A stretch of 64,000 nucleotides of DNA from Erigeron canadensis (GCF_010389155.1 NC_057763.1:44560645-44624644); one strand, 5' to 3'; counted from the first letter of the stretch, positions 12,036 through 24,929 are shown. A program made the numbers and translations. Notes: generated by a model from the sequence alone, not told the origin.

Positions 12036-13785
12036 ACATCAATCAAGTATGTTCAATTGCTGGTACACGGCATAGAAAATGGATTATTCAAGGCTTCCTT
12101 GTCAGTTATGTATAGTGATAGCTTTTGTTTTATTGTAAATCCTAATTTGTCTGTTTTTAAGTTTTTATTGTAGTATTGTTAAAGACCCTTACAGTCAACA
12201 CCAGAGAGTAAGTTAATTTTTTTTCAAACATATGCTTTATATAGTGCGGATTTACCAATTATATCTTACGCCCCATGTTGTGCCCCAAGTTTGTTTAAGT
12301 CATTGAGGTGGTCTTGGTTCTTGCAAGGGCTGAAGGGAGCCCATCGACTCGAATACTCAAACTTTGTCTGTTGATATAGAGAGAATGTTTCGCATAATCC
12401 CATGGCCTAGTGGGCTGAAGATACCATTACCATGGTCATCAGAAATAAAAACAGTTGTTGACTTGTTGCACTCTTCCCGTTACTATTGTAGTTGGGACCA
12501 TTTATAACTGGATTAAAGCTGCTATTGAAGTTTACTTAGGCTCTTAGCTATGAAGTGAAAGTATCTAGTTAGTTAACTAGTTTATCTGAAACACCAACTA
12601 ATTTTTTGAATAAAGAAATATATTTTATAGTTATCAAAGAATAGTTTTAGTTGTTTTATAAAGTGAATTGGTTATAAACCATGGAAATCTGTTAACAGCA
12701 AATGATTATCTGCTGTTTCACCTTACATTCAGGGAGTGGGTTGAGTTTTTATTTCATCATTAGGGAAAATTAATGTGAGATGTGAGGGCAGGGGCTGATG
12801 TTTGCAGTATATAACATTTTCTCTTATGATAATGACGACAATTGCACCTGCACGCCGAATAAATTGCACATACTGGTTTGGCTGAATCAGGTATTTTAAT
12901 ATACAAGTGAAGCTGATGACCTATGTTTTTTTCGTTTGCCATGTACCAGACTTGTTACTACCGTATGCTGTGAGTTAATTGTGAGATGGATTTGGCTCAA
13001 AATGGGCCGAGTACATATTGAAATGAGTCGGACAAAAGGATCGTATGTAGTAGAGAATTGATTGAAATACAGTAATTTCCATCCTGAAGAAAATCAAGCT
13101 CAACGCATTCATGAAGAAAATGGTTTAGATTCCATTTCTATCCACCCATATGGCTTTCTATACAACTCAAGCTTTTGTATAGAAGCGAAATTATTATATT
13201 CATATTGACAAGCGTTTATAAGACACAAGGATTACTATTTTCTGTCACTAATATAAGAGGGTAAGCCAGAAACTGATCTCATGATGGCATTCAATTGTAT
13301 TTTGAAAAGGCATACCAGAAACAAAATCCTGGGAAGTGTTCTGCATCTGCAAATTATTGTATTCTGTTCAGTACTTACCGTCGCATCTACCAAGTAGTTT
13401 TGTTTTAGGTTTTACATTACGCTAACCACCGCGAATTTCTTAGTAAAAATCATCTGACAGGCTAAGCAGGCTAACCTGTCTCAATAGACCTCGTGGGATT
13501 AGCTAGTCACTCCTTAAGATTAGCTCATTTTTGCGTTTTTAAAACTGCGTTTTATATTTCTCTAATAATAAGGTTAATAATCACTTTCTGGCCAAACACC
13601 AGACTGATATAAAAACAAACAATCAAACATACAAAATCTCAAAACATAACAAAATTGATTAATTAAAAGCATTAAACAACAAACATGAAAACATCATCGA
13701 ATCTCAACATACCAAACAACAATAATTTCACTAAATTATTAAGAAAAAGAAAAAAAAAAAAAAGATGAAAGAAATGGGAAGAAAA
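12036..13785 (+). other. CUL4 3' UTR and intergenic DNA
   Basis: The 3' UTR of CUL4 follows the stop at 12033-12035. A T-rich stretch at 12120-12180 is a likely polyadenylation area. The rest, up to the 3' end of the convergent OEP7-like gene, contains no coding signal that I recognise. Confidence 0.5.
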
Positions 13786-14013
13786 TCAGACGATTTTGGA
13801 AACAGTGGAAGTGGAATCATCAGAGGGAGTAGGGTTTGGATTTAGAGGCAAGCGAGGATCGTCGTCATCGTCGGGATCGTAATCAGGATTGAGATTACGA
13901 TCGATGGCTTCACGGCCTCTATCAAGGCATGGCTTGCAAGCGATCTCGATTGTGATCCAGCCCAATGCCAACCCCGCTATTGCTATCACTGATACCGTCA
14001 ATGCCCCCATCAA
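13786..14013 (-). CDS. OEP7-like plastid outer envelope protein
   Basis: A 75-aa, single-exon protein. Residues 5-25 form one hydrophobic helix (ends LALGWITIEIA), followed by the basic stretch CKPCLDRGR and an acidic, Pro-rich tail (DYDPDDDDDP). This layout, and the ALGWxxIEIAxKPxLD core, match the plant OEP7/OEP14 family. Those are small signal-anchored proteins of the chloroplast outer envelope that insert without a cleaved transit peptide; their biochemical role is poorly known. The first of two adjacent ATGs was taken as the start. The gene is convergent with CUL4, has a TATA-like box about 57 nt upstream and a pyrimidine/purine-rich 5' leader. Family assignment is from remembered sequence similarity. 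Confidence 0.8.
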   Translation of the reverse strand: MMGALTVSVIAIAGLALGWITIEIACKPCLDRGREAIDRNLNPDYDPDDDDDPRLPLNPNPTPSDDSTSTVSKIV

Positions 14014-14069
14014 ATTCCTCTTGATTCTTTCTCTCTTTCTTTCCTTTTTTTGATTTTATTTCATTTGAT

Positions 14070-14080
14070 TTATTTATATG
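14070..14080 (-). promoter_or_regulatory. TATA-like box of OEP7-like gene
   Basis: The minus strand reads catataaataa about 57 nt upstream of the ATG, followed by a GA-rich leader. The position fits a plant TATA box with a short 5' UTR. Confidence 0.4.
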
Positions 14081-14189
14081 GATATTATACGTATATATAT
14101 ATGATTAAAAATAAAAAGAAAAACGAAAAGAAACAAGGGCATACTCGTCACAATTTTACAATATCTGTTCCACATATACATGATAGATG

Positions 14190-14375
14190 AGATTAAGATC
14201 CTCTGAAGTTAAAGCAACTTTATAGGTGAAGTTGATGATCTTGATCTTTGAATTTAAATCAATTGTTAAGATTTAAATGTTACTTTTAAATATTGACTTT
14301 TGGATTTAATCTAAAGGTCAACAATCCCTCAACTTTGCTTATAAAGTTACTTTTAACTTTAGAGGATCTCAATAT
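14190..14375. mobile_element. MULE-type MITE, 186 bp
   Basis: Imperfect terminal inverted repeats of about 38 bp (agattaagatcctctgaagt at left; complement of the right end atattgagatcctctaaagt). It is flanked by an exact 9-bp direct repeat, tgatagatg, at 14181-14189 and 14376-14384. A 9-bp duplication is the mark of Mutator-like elements. It carries no transposase. It sits about 180 bp upstream of the OEP7-like start codon. Confidence 0.75.
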
Positions 14376-14384
14376 TGATAGATG

Positions 14385-16825
14385 TGCCTTTATTAGTCTC
14401 GCTCCATGCCTTCATAGTTATTGTATTTATGTTTTGAACAACTAAGTTAATAATTAATAGTTAGCATCTAAGACATCGAAGTGATATTCAATTAGATAAT
14501 ATGCATATTAAACCATACATGTCTGGGATGAAACTTAAAACTCCAAAAAACCGTTCTTAGTAATCCACTTCAATTAGACAGCAAGGGCTTTGGTGGCGAC
14601 AGAGGTAAAAACAGTAGAGGAGCGGATATTGATATAAAAATAATTGATGTAAAATAAGATAATGTTATTATATTAAGATTGAGAAATGTACATTATAAAT
14701 AATTTCATTATAAGTATTATAAGTATATTAGATGAAAATATCTTAATTAGTGAACAAATGAGAAAGACATTTTGGAATTATCAACTTCTTAGTTGAAAAG
14801 ATGACATGGGAAATGCTTTTTAATGTAATATCCTGTATATAAGTTCAAAACTCCATACAAAAATCGTTAAAAGTCTGCAATATCGTGCGATAACTACATT
14901 TAAAAGTTTATAGTGTAGAATAAGAAAATCAAGCAGGCGGGGTGATAGACAGCTAGAAACGGGGAAACATATAACGATACAAATTTATATGTATTATTTA
15001 AAAGCAATACAACATCAACGCAAAAAAAACTTGCAATACAAAATGTATATGATTTGTTTTTTTTTTATTGTTCAAAAACTTGCAATACGAATATATAGAA
15101 AACCAAAATGATGGATTGTGACAAATACTGAAATTTAACAATGTAAAAGAAAAAAATAACAAACAGGCCAGCATACTGGCAGGATTGCAAGAAGTCGAAA
15201 ACATGAGAAAAAATACAATGCGTATTTATTTGTATTTAAAAACAATACAACTACGGCGAAAAAAAAAAGGTTCGAATATTGAATATATATGTTTCTTTTG
15301 TGTAATGAAAAAAGAAGAAGAACTACTAAGCATGCATAGAAGCTAAAAACGAAGAAAAACGATTAAAAAAAGAAAGTGAAAATAAAAAAGGAGACCACTG
15401 AAAGTTCTATAAAACCAACCATGATGATGCATGGACTTCCTGATATACCTAATAAGAATGCACTTGAGCACCTCAGATCAGACATAAAACGTTTTTTATA
15501 GAGCTCTAGGGCTATACGGACCCGGACGTAATTAGTAATATTATTCGTGAACGTATTGAACAATATAATAGAGAAGTAAAGATTAGGTTTGATCCTTCTT
15601 TTTGATTATTAACCTCTTTTACCTAACATACTTATAGTTAAAAAAAAAATCTAAAGATATTTTAAGCACTTTCTTACATATTCTTAGAACCCAAACCCAA
15701 CCAAACAAACAACCCTTTAATCTTATATAGTTATATATGTTGTCTAGTAGAATGTATCTAAATGTTTCGGTTCGAATACTCATATGTTTGTCAAGTTATC
15801 CATATTTACCTAAATAGTGTATAACTCATGCCTAAATTTTTGTGTATGGTCAAACTGTATTTTATATAGTGAAGTAATTACCTCTATTTATTTAATATCA
15901 AATGCATTTTATATGCTAGATATATAACTCATGTAAATCCATCTATTACAAAATACAAACCAAATTATCCCTTACCAATTTATCTACTCGATAACACGTA
16001 CAAAATATTCCCAAACATATTTAATGATCTTATTTCATATTTCATATAATATATGTACGATACTGAAACAAATTAATGGTTAGTGGTACGGTGAGGATTC
16101 ATGGATATCTTTATTTTGTATGGCTAGGATAAGTTATAAGATAAATGATATAAATAAATATCGAATTATGTGGTGACATTTTGTGGCTTGTGACCATTTG
16201 GCTGCTCAAAATAAATAGGAATCCAAATGCCATTCCACTTGAACACTTTTCCATGGATGATGTTTTGTTACAATTGAGTCATTTTGTTCCACAAAGTTGG
16301 TGTCTTATTGCGCCAACTTGCAATAAAGAAGTAGCCATTCACCTAACTTAAAAAATGATGAATGGTTAATTAGGTTGGTGAAGTTGAAGCTACAATGAAT
16401 CAATTCAAGACGTTTGAAGAAATTTCAACATGAAAGTTTGATGATTGTTAGTAAAGATAAAAGAATGAGAGAAGTTATTTGGTTAAAAAGATTAAAGCGA
16501 GATGAATGTTTTGTTTGGGGGTGGGGACAAAGAGATTAGATATGATCGATGATCTGTTTGAGGGAACCAACTTGCAATAGATGAGTTTGTATTTCTAGGT
16601 ATTTGAGGTTTTAATGTTTTGGATTCAAAATTTGATGTAAGCAAAATGTTATAAATAAAGTAGTTATGTGTTTTTCTTAAAAGGAAAATAGGTTTTTTTA
16701 TAGAGTAAGGTGTATAAATAAACATGTAGTTTAAGTCCAAATTTAAATTGAAAATAAAATATAATTATCTATTTAAGGGAAGCAAATAGTTGGATGGAAA
16801 GATCAAAATTTACACTTTACCATCA
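14385..16825. other. Gene-free AT-rich DNA
   Basis: No coding region, RNA gene or bounded repeat recognised on either strand. Short open frames here are AT-rich and look random. Confidence 0.6.
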
Positions 16826-16834
16826 TAAAAATTA

Positions 16835-17146
16835 GAGTTAATTTCACAAATCGTCCTTGTGGTTTTATCAAAAAATCACGTTTCATCCTTTAAATTTCAA
16901 AATTACACTGATAGTCTTTTATGCGCGGATAATGGTCACGTTTCGTCCTTTAAAGGACCGTATAAAGGACGAAACGTGACCATCATTCGTTAGATTAAAG
17001 GACGAAACGTGACTATCATCCGTTAGCTTAAAGGACGAAACGTGACCATTATCCGCGTATAAAAGACTACCAGTGACATTTTGAAGTTTAAAGGATGAAA
17101 CGTGATTTTTTGGTAAAACCATAAGGACGATTTGTGAGATTAACTC
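16835..17146. mobile_element. Foldback MULE-type element, 312 bp
   Basis: Terminal inverted repeats of about 125 bp begin gagttaatttcacaaatcgt at left, and gagttaatctcacaaatcgt on the complement of the right end. An exact 9-bp TSD, taaaaatta, lies at 16826-16834 and 17147-17155. The middle has three tandem units of about 34 bp containing aaaggacgaaacgtgac, which also pair with the left arm. The whole element would form a long hairpin. It has no transposase. The 9-bp duplication indicates mobilisation by a Mutator-like transposase. Confidence 0.88.
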
Positions 17147-17155
17147 TAAAAATTA

Positions 17156-19831
17156 TTCCAAACCTTATTCTATATTTACCTACTCCATCACCATTTCATT
17201 CCGAAACCCAATCACAAACAATATCTATCATTATTATTCAAGGGATCTCAAAAATAAAATTGAGGTTTGTTAAACTAAGTCTTAAGCGTTCTCATTAAAA
17301 TGAATGAATTGAAATAGTTGTACATTTACCATAAAATTCAAAGAATTAGATTTTGATATCAAAAGATACATTATTTTTATTCATGTTAAGTGTAATAATT
17401 AAGGGTTTCATTTAATATTTACCTAATAAATAACACAAATGCTCATACTATACACATTCAATAAATCCATAAATTAAGTAATCTTTGACTACATGTTTAA
17501 GATTCACTTGTGTAATTAAAATAGATCCGCGTTTTCCATTTCCTATTATTTCATAGATTGATAACTTAAATTATGTTTAGAGCATGCTTAATGTAATGTA
17601 AATCAACTACAGTAAATTGTATGTGCCTATGTGCTGGTCCTCTATTGGATATCTAGACTTTGAGCAAGATCATCTTGGGCCCAAAATCAAACCAAAAGTT
17701 CACATGGAGTAGAGACCAACCCATGTATATGGCCCACCTTTGTAATGCACATTTCTTTCAAAATTTATTATAAAAAAAATATTGAACCTAATTGATGCAT
17801 GAACTTCGTTGAGCACTCAAATAATCGACATGATCTAGAAGGAATTGACTCTCTTTTTGAGCTTTGTCATTTAAAGGCACGAGATGTAGCCACATGGCCA
17901 AAGTAGGAAAGGATTATACTAAGAAGTCAAGCTAATTTCCTTAAATATAATGTAAAACTTGTCGGACTTGGATTTTCTTCACTGATGTTTCAAATGGTCG
18001 GTATAAGAAATCATATATTATTATTAACTTAGTACTATTATTGTTGAGATTATATGAGATATCATATAATAATTGAATCAGGTGATGAATATTTATTTAT
18101 ATATATGCTAATTAAACCATATATGGAAGACACGATCAGTAGATGCAAATTAAGAACCTAAAAAGAACTATGATAGTGATGAAACATCATACATACAATA
18201 AGCTAAGACCATCAGTCGATGTACGACTTTGTAAATTAAAATAAAAATCAATACAACTTATTTCACCATTTTATTTTATTTTATTTTTTGATAGTGACAT
18301 AAAAAGATTGTATAGTAGACAACAATTAAATTGAAACACATGATAGGTAAATCCGTAAATGATAAGGAACAGATATTAAAAAAATATGGATAAAATAAAT
18401 CAAGAAGTTAGTTACCAAAAAAACCTGTACGTATCGATCGTAAAAATGAACCGTAAATAATGATTTTCTATTGACCTCGACGCATAGCGCAAAGGATCGA
18501 TAGGACATCATGTTAGTTACATAACACGCATACTACACTGGGCATCTAATTGAGTCCAAAACGACATCACCTATTCACCTTGTTGATATAAGTGTAGGAT
18601 TTTGTACGTAGCAAGTAATTAAACACGTGAATCTTGTTTTAATGATGCAGATTGCATATATGTATCTATATCTATATTACATTATAATTTTTTTTTTCTT
18701 TTTCAATTATGTTTTTATAACCCAAAATGTCCATATTTTATCTCCACTTAATAGGCTTATAATTTACTATTAATGAAATTATTTACGAGCAAATATATTA
18801 ATAACCTTTAAAACAAATATATTATCCCTTTTATATCAACATTATTATATTAAAAACCACACCGTTAATATCATTATCGCCAGCAACACACAATGACATC
18901 TTCTTCCTTCACTATTCCGGCGTTCCCTGTAGAAGATTTCTCGCTTGGTCAATTAAGTAATTCATCGACTCGGTAATTGCACGTTTACCGTTTCCAATAT
19001 GGGAATCTCCACACATATCTATTAGTAAAAGCTACAATACAGTGGTCTCTATATAGTAAAAAGTTGCCATCGGAAAAAACATGAAGTAATTAGATTAACA
19101 AATTAAAACCATTTTCTTATAATTAATATTACCCGTATTATATTTATTCATGCCGATGGTCAAACAATGCAATGGGATAAAAGGAATTAGATATGACAAA
19201 ATTACGTACTTCAAGAACAAAATTAACATGACGAGAATGCATGACAAAGATGATATAGGTACATTACATATAATATTGACCAAACCAAGAAAAATACGAT
19301 ACTGTATATTCATTTTTTCTGTAATATTAACAAATTAGATGTGTTTTAGCAAATAGAATATTTATCTTGTAAGCAAAGAACTCTAAGCAGGATTACTTTT
19401 GGGTTGGAAGATTTAGTATAACGAATTGCTAATAGTGTTTGACCACACATGATTTCTGTCTATAGTATTCTTTCGTGTCGTATTAATTTTTTCTAAATTA
19501 CTTGCTTTATGACCAGATTAATGTTGGTAAACGGAAGTAAAGAAGTAGACGACCACACATTATTGCATGATTATTTCTTTTTTCTATATTTTTTTTAAAA
19601 TTTGGTATAGTAAAACAATTTGAATTGGCATCACAAACTTGTGGGTGAGTGTTGCTTTCCATAGAAAACTTTCCAACGTTGATTATGTATAAGTGAAAGA
19701 TATGCTCAATCTTGCCTACCAAACAAGTAATAGAAAATTGTGTCTGAATTCAAATCACCTCCAAATATTATTCACTTTTGACCGTAATACCACATATATC
19801 CATCACACTCAAACATTATGGAAAAGTCTGA
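17156..19831. other. Gene-free DNA
   Basis: AT-rich intergenic sequence without a recognised gene apart from the tiny open frame at 18893. Open frames at 18326-18511, 19095-19313 and 19507-19722 have no recognisable similarity. Confidence 0.55.
18893..18976 (+). CDS. Possible 27-aa ORF or exon remnant
   Basis: ATG in a favourable context (cacacaatgac), then an open frame with coding-like composition, reading MTSSSFTIPAFPVEDFSLGQ and ending LSNSSTR before TAA. It is less AT-biased than its surroundings. It may be the first exon of a lost gene or a captured fragment. No family is recognised and no downstream exon is seen. Confidence 0.2.
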   Translation: MTSSSFTIPAFPVEDFSLGQLSNSSTR

Positions 19832-20121
19832 GGTCGCGTTTGTTTCACAAAATTTGATAGAATCTGATGGAATTGGAATTGAATTTCATTCATTGGTGCG
19901 TTTGGTTGTTCAAATAAGAAAGAATCTCATTCCGTAGGAATGTAAACATTCCACCATTTGATGGAATCTCCATTCCTTGGGGATGGAGGAAGGAATTTCA
20001 TTTCTTCCGTCACTTGAATTCTCAAAAAATCAAAAAAATTCCGTCAAATTCCATTCCTTTAAATTCCAATTTATTCGAAAGATTTCATTCATTCCAAAAA
20101 CATTCCGTGAACCAAACGAGA
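19832..20121. mobile_element. Degenerate Tourist-like MITE
   Basis: The left end (ggtcgcgtttgtttcacaaa) and the complement of the right end (ctctcgtttggttcacggaa) are inverted repeats. The interior is rich in gaattcc/attccattcc and nearly self-complementary. The cgtttggttcac type of terminus is common among PIF/Harbinger-type MITEs. A 3-bp target duplication could not be fixed. Confidence 0.5.
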
Positions 20122-22384
20122 GTACAATAACCTAGGAAAATGTAGTTTCTCTGGATGAAAATGTTATCACATTAGACCCAAAATCAATTCGCCAACCATT
20201 TTGACCCATATGTTAATCAGGTTATGTTGAGTCGTGCCCAAGTTAGCGGGTCTTGGGCCAAACTTATTTTTGATCCGAAACTTTTAATAAGTGAGGTTAG
20301 GATTGAAATTGGTTATGATTGAAATTAATTTCAGCCATTAACCCATAAATTGAACCTGTAAGCTCAAACTCACCCTAATAGTTGACCCTATATCTACAGC
20401 CATTAAAAGGTCTAATTATTTAAGCAAACCTTAACCAAATGTAATATTGGGGTTACTTTAATCTAACTAGAAAAAATTAATGACAAAAGAAGATAAATTT
20501 TAAAGTAGTACAATTAATTAATAAATCCTAAACGGCGAATAATTGATTTTGGCAACTGCCACCAACGAACAACATAACAACTTTTTGATTTGGACAAATT
20601 ATGTGATCTAAAATCGTATATAAATATACCCTTGCTTCATGATTGGAAATCCCATTTATATTCTGGTTAATAAAATATAGAAAATGCATAACTAGCTTTA
20701 GTGCTAACCATGTGGTCTCATGTCAATTGTTTGCTCAAAAGCATGCAAGGATACATATATATATATTCTATGCCACAATATATATATTGTGTTCACTTAT
20801 TTGAGGTTGGGTTATTGGTAAGATAATCGGCTTTAAAGAAATTTGAGTTTAGGACAAGCTTGAAAAATTAAAGGCCCTTAAGTTATGAACGGATTTTTCC
20901 AAGATGATGTAACCCGTCGAACCAAAAAAGGGTTTCGAAACATTTACTGATCATAAATATCACACATATATATGTAGCCGAAATAATTGATGATGGAACA
21001 AACGTAGCGACAACAAACACCATATACTTAATTTGTGGGTTCTCCACAACCCCAAGATCGATCGATCATTCGAGAAATCATTTCATTATAATGGCCGGAT
21101 GGAGATCGAACAACAGGGAAGACCATATATATATATGATCGATTGTGAGTGATATGAAAGCTGGCTTTAACCCAAGGCCAACGGTACAAGAATTGTGGTT
21201 AAGGAAATGTGTCCTGAGCCACTTGCATATATAGAGTTGACACAATCATTAATTATTGGCCTAAAAATAAGGTCCTTTCTATACATCTAATCTGATGGCT
21301 GCAGGTGCCATGTTTACGGAGACATAAGTATCAATTCTACATCACGTACATGACTCGTTTTGGGTCCATCTATCGACTTGTGGTGTACAACCCATATATA
21401 CTGTATCCCTGCGTATCAAATAGCTAAAAGCACAAGGATATTACACTTAAAGCTCCATTGGCTTTTCTGCAAAAAACTATAGTGTACTTTAATTTAAAAA
21501 AACTTAAATAAAAATTGATTTGATTGATAAGTATGATATTTATGATCTAATCATTAAATCAACTGGTACCGTCATCATGTGATCACATGGGACCATTGAT
21601 AAAAGCTGCAAGTTACAGATTCAAGCCAAAGGCAAGGGGAGAAACTATATCTCGTGATCCATGCTGTATGAGAATTCTGAATCACGTACCAGACATGAGT
21701 TCTATATGACATGCAATTTGTATATCAAAATGGTACATGATGAGACTAGAAGGTTCCCACCATTTTTTATTTATTTTTATTTTGCATGATTTAACCGTGC
21801 AAATTAATGTGACATGGTTATTACTTATTTGTAAAATAAAATTTATATTTGATCAGATTATTTAAAAATAACAAATCTTTTCAATTCAAATGTATGCTGG
21901 ATAATCGGCTCAATACATATGTAACATTCAGAATTTATGAGTTAAGCTAGTGTGTTCATGGTGTAAGTGTGTAACGAGAGACAAAATGGCCGTTGAAGTG
22001 ATGATTAGTACTCGTATTAGAAAATGTCAAAAGGTTACATTTTAAGTTGATGAGGGGGCATTTATACTAGTCTAACATTGTTTCATAATGCCCCCTAATC
22101 TTACAAGTATACTACAATTACTATTAGAAGTTATTAAATGTACATACAAATTAAGGATACACTATTGGATATACTCTCACAACATAACATTTAGTTTATC
22201 GGCACACAGTTAGTCGTCCGGAGGTGTTAGATGCACCATCTATCCATGAAATGCTCACTAATAGGAAATTTATTGTCCATGTATATATGTTGCAAAAGTC
22301 GGATTAGACAAAGTAAAAATATAATTTCTTTATGTAAAAGTAAACTTAATCAAACTTCAAGGAGAATTTGCCTTCATATATTGA
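20122..22384. other. Gene-free DNA
   Basis: No gene recognised. It contains a dispersed SINE-like repeat at 21564-21720 and a short AT palindrome near 20755-20790. Confidence 0.5.
21564..21720 (+). repeat. SINE-like dispersed repeat, copy A
   Basis: Shares, in order, ggtaccgtcatcatgtgatc, a B-box-like attcaagcc and ggggagaaactata with the copy at 56336-56500 (ggcactgtaatcatgtgatt ... ggagaaactata). Two divergent copies 35 kb apart show a dispersed repeat. The tRNA-like B box suggests a SINE, but no tail or target duplication is evident. Confidence 0.5.
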
Positions 22385-22657
22385 CTTCCAACCAGAGATA
22401 ACCTTGTATAGCGCAACTTTGTTCTCCACTTGTCAAGGTCATGTCATGTTTGCAACAATGATGTAGAGACTATGAGATCACCCGTTTATTCATTAATTGC
22501 CAAGTTGCTAATTAAGACATTTAATTGGGATTGCATTAGCAAGTGGTGGCAAATTCAATCTCTTCAACGTATAGTACCCTCTTCTACTAATGGGGTTCTG
22601 TTTTGGGCCGAGTTTACTGGTTTAACAAGTTCAAGTTTGCTCACTTCGACATTGTAG
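22385..22657 (+). pseudogene. LINE zf-RVT domain remnant
   Basis: Translation from 22385 gives LPTRDNLV, a stop at 22409-22411 (tag), RNFVLHLSRSC, HVCNNDVET and further on FNWDCISKWW. These are the hallmarks of the zinc-binding reverse transcriptase C-terminal domain of plant L1-like LINEs (LPTRxNLxxR, CxxC, then NWW/NWC). It is a short orphan fragment with a nonsense codon and no neighbouring RT domain, unrelated in position to the LINE at 24943. Confidence 0.6.
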
Positions 22658-22991
22658 TGTTTGAAGAGAAAAAGAAACTTAACGTGCTTTCAATGCATCC
22701 AACCCGTGGGGATCTACGATAGATGACATTTTACCTCTTTGCTTTATAATCGGATCTAAATTATTAAGTGTAAGGATTGTAACACTAGAATAATACACCA
22801 CACAATGCGCATATGTAAATAGGACATCGACTTTATAAGATTAAACACTATCTAATGTTTAGAAAATACAACTTTCAATGCTGACGATCGACATCCTTTT
22901 TCTCTTTAATAAATTATTTCATATTGAACTTTTGCTTATTAATGAACTTATCATATAATAAACAGTTATTATGCTAAAAAAACTAATAATT

Positions 22992-23415
22992 CACTACAAA
23001 AAAAATGCATTTATTCACACTTCCTCTAAAGAAGTGTGAAAAAAATTCTTAATTTATTCACGCTTAAAAAGTATACACACATAAAATTTTGAAAAATTAT
23101 AATTTTTTCACACTTATGTATGTGTAAAGAAAAAATTCACACCTAAAAGTGTGAACAAATGTCAAATATATTCACACTTAAAAATGTGAAATTCAAATTG
23201 TAACACCTAATTTCTCCACACCTTCCCTGTGTGAAGAAATTTGGTGTTACAAATTATTCCTTACACTTCTAAATGTGAACAATTGATATAGTTTTACACA
23301 CTTGGAAGTGTGAAATTTTTTTCTCACATATATAAGCGTGAAAAATTTATGATTTTTCAAATTTCTTCACACTTCTTTAAAGTAAGTGTGAATAAATGAC
23401 ATTTTTGTTGTAGTG
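22992..23415. mobile_element. CACTA-type MITE, 424 bp
   Basis: Ends are CACTACAA at 22992 and TTGTAGTG at 23415, flanked by the 3-bp direct repeat att (22989-22991 and 23416-23418). This is the signature of CACTA (EnSpm) elements. Arms continue as aaaatgcatttattcacact against agtgtgaataaatgacattt. The interior is many copies of ttcacactt/aagtgtgaa in both orientations, so nearly the whole element can fold back. No transposase is encoded. Confidence 0.9.
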
Positions 23416-23418
23416 ATT

Positions 23419-24929
23419 CTATTGTTTCTAAATTTTAAGTCATAAAAACGTACATTGATTTCGGTATATATAAAGCTAACAGGGAAACTTCTTTTCCTTT
23501 TTACCGAAAAAAAAAACGTACAATACCTAAATGTTTTATAGACTAATATTATTTTTTCTTTTTCTTTAATATGTCTTGTTGCCATCTCACCTAAAGCAAA
23601 ACATCTTCAAAATAAAATGACTTATGACTTAATAATGACTATCAGGCTAGGCCCCATCAAACCCAATTGCGTATCGATCCACCACAATCCTGAATACTTT
23701 TTCATCAATCTTTTATAAAATGTGTTTTTCCTCTTGTCGTCTTGAACTTTCATGTTCCTTTTTTTGTTTTCATCTGTTGATATTTAACTTTTCAAACAGA
23801 AAAAACAATTATTGTTATTTAGAAATACTAGAGGTAAAAATAATAGATATAATAATAAGATTGGAAGGAAAAAATGTAACTTTGTATAAATAAGCCAATG
23901 ATTTATAAGCTCATAAATAAAGTGAAGGCCAGGGAAATTTTTTAAAATTTTATATTCATCATCGCCAAATATTTATACAGTACGTATAAATAAGATAAAA
24001 TCCCGCTTCCGCTTCAAAAAAAATCTCTCTATCCCCTTGTCGAATACAAGAAATCGAGATTATGCCACCGGTTTACTAACTATATGACGAGTAGACCGTG
24101 CCACTGCACCATTAACATGAATATGATTTAATTGATCCTTGATATATGTGCATTAGATATTTTGACGTTTGACGTGGAAACTAAAAGGAAATGAAAACGA
24201 GTTGTCAACACCTACAAATGTAGAATAAGGATAACTAATAAAGTCAGCGTTTTAAACAGATAGTGTATGTAACACTCACCTCATATATCATGTAATCTAA
24301 TCTAATCTTAACTTCCATTTTCATTTTAGTTGATTAATTAGTTGCATGTGATGCAATATAACCATTATGGAATTCATATTGGGATGACAATAAAGTAAAC
24401 TTAAGATTGTATTATAAGAAGATGTTTAATTAGAATGAATCCATAACTATATATTTCATAACGAAATTTCTCACCATATTTATATTCGTTTTTTTTTTTC
24501 CTTTTTCCCTTCTATAGTTTTCTATCTCAACAAACTGTTAAGCTAACTTAAGGATGGAATATGAAAGGAGAGGGAGAAAAAGTTTACCTTGCTAATCACC
24601 TTAAAAATGAAAAAAAACATGTTGAAGCAAAAATAACTATAACTTCCCCCCAGTTCTCTCCTCTCATTTCCTTTCCATGTCATTTTAAAACTTAACAATG
24701 CCTTTATTTTTTTTATTTTTTTTCCTTCCCAATTCTTTCTCCCAAAAGACTTAACAATAGAAACGTTAATTTATTGGAAGTTGCTTTCTTTTCTATTGTG
24801 ATTGCATATGAGTTAAAGTGCTACACCTACCTCTAATTTAGAAGTTAACATTTGGATGATTCTATAAATGAGGCAAACCGAACAGAGTAACCTTTAACTT
24901 TGAAATGTATCTACACATTAACAAAAATA
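23419..24929. other. Gene-free DNA
   Basis: AT-rich sequence with T-rich runs (24486-24510, 24700-24725). No coding region or bounded repeat is recognised up to the LINE target duplication. Confidence 0.55.

Noticed and set aside
16919..17122. 67-aa minus-strand frame with repeated HVSSF
   Set aside because: It lies wholly inside the foldback MULE-type element; the repeats are those of the hairpin.
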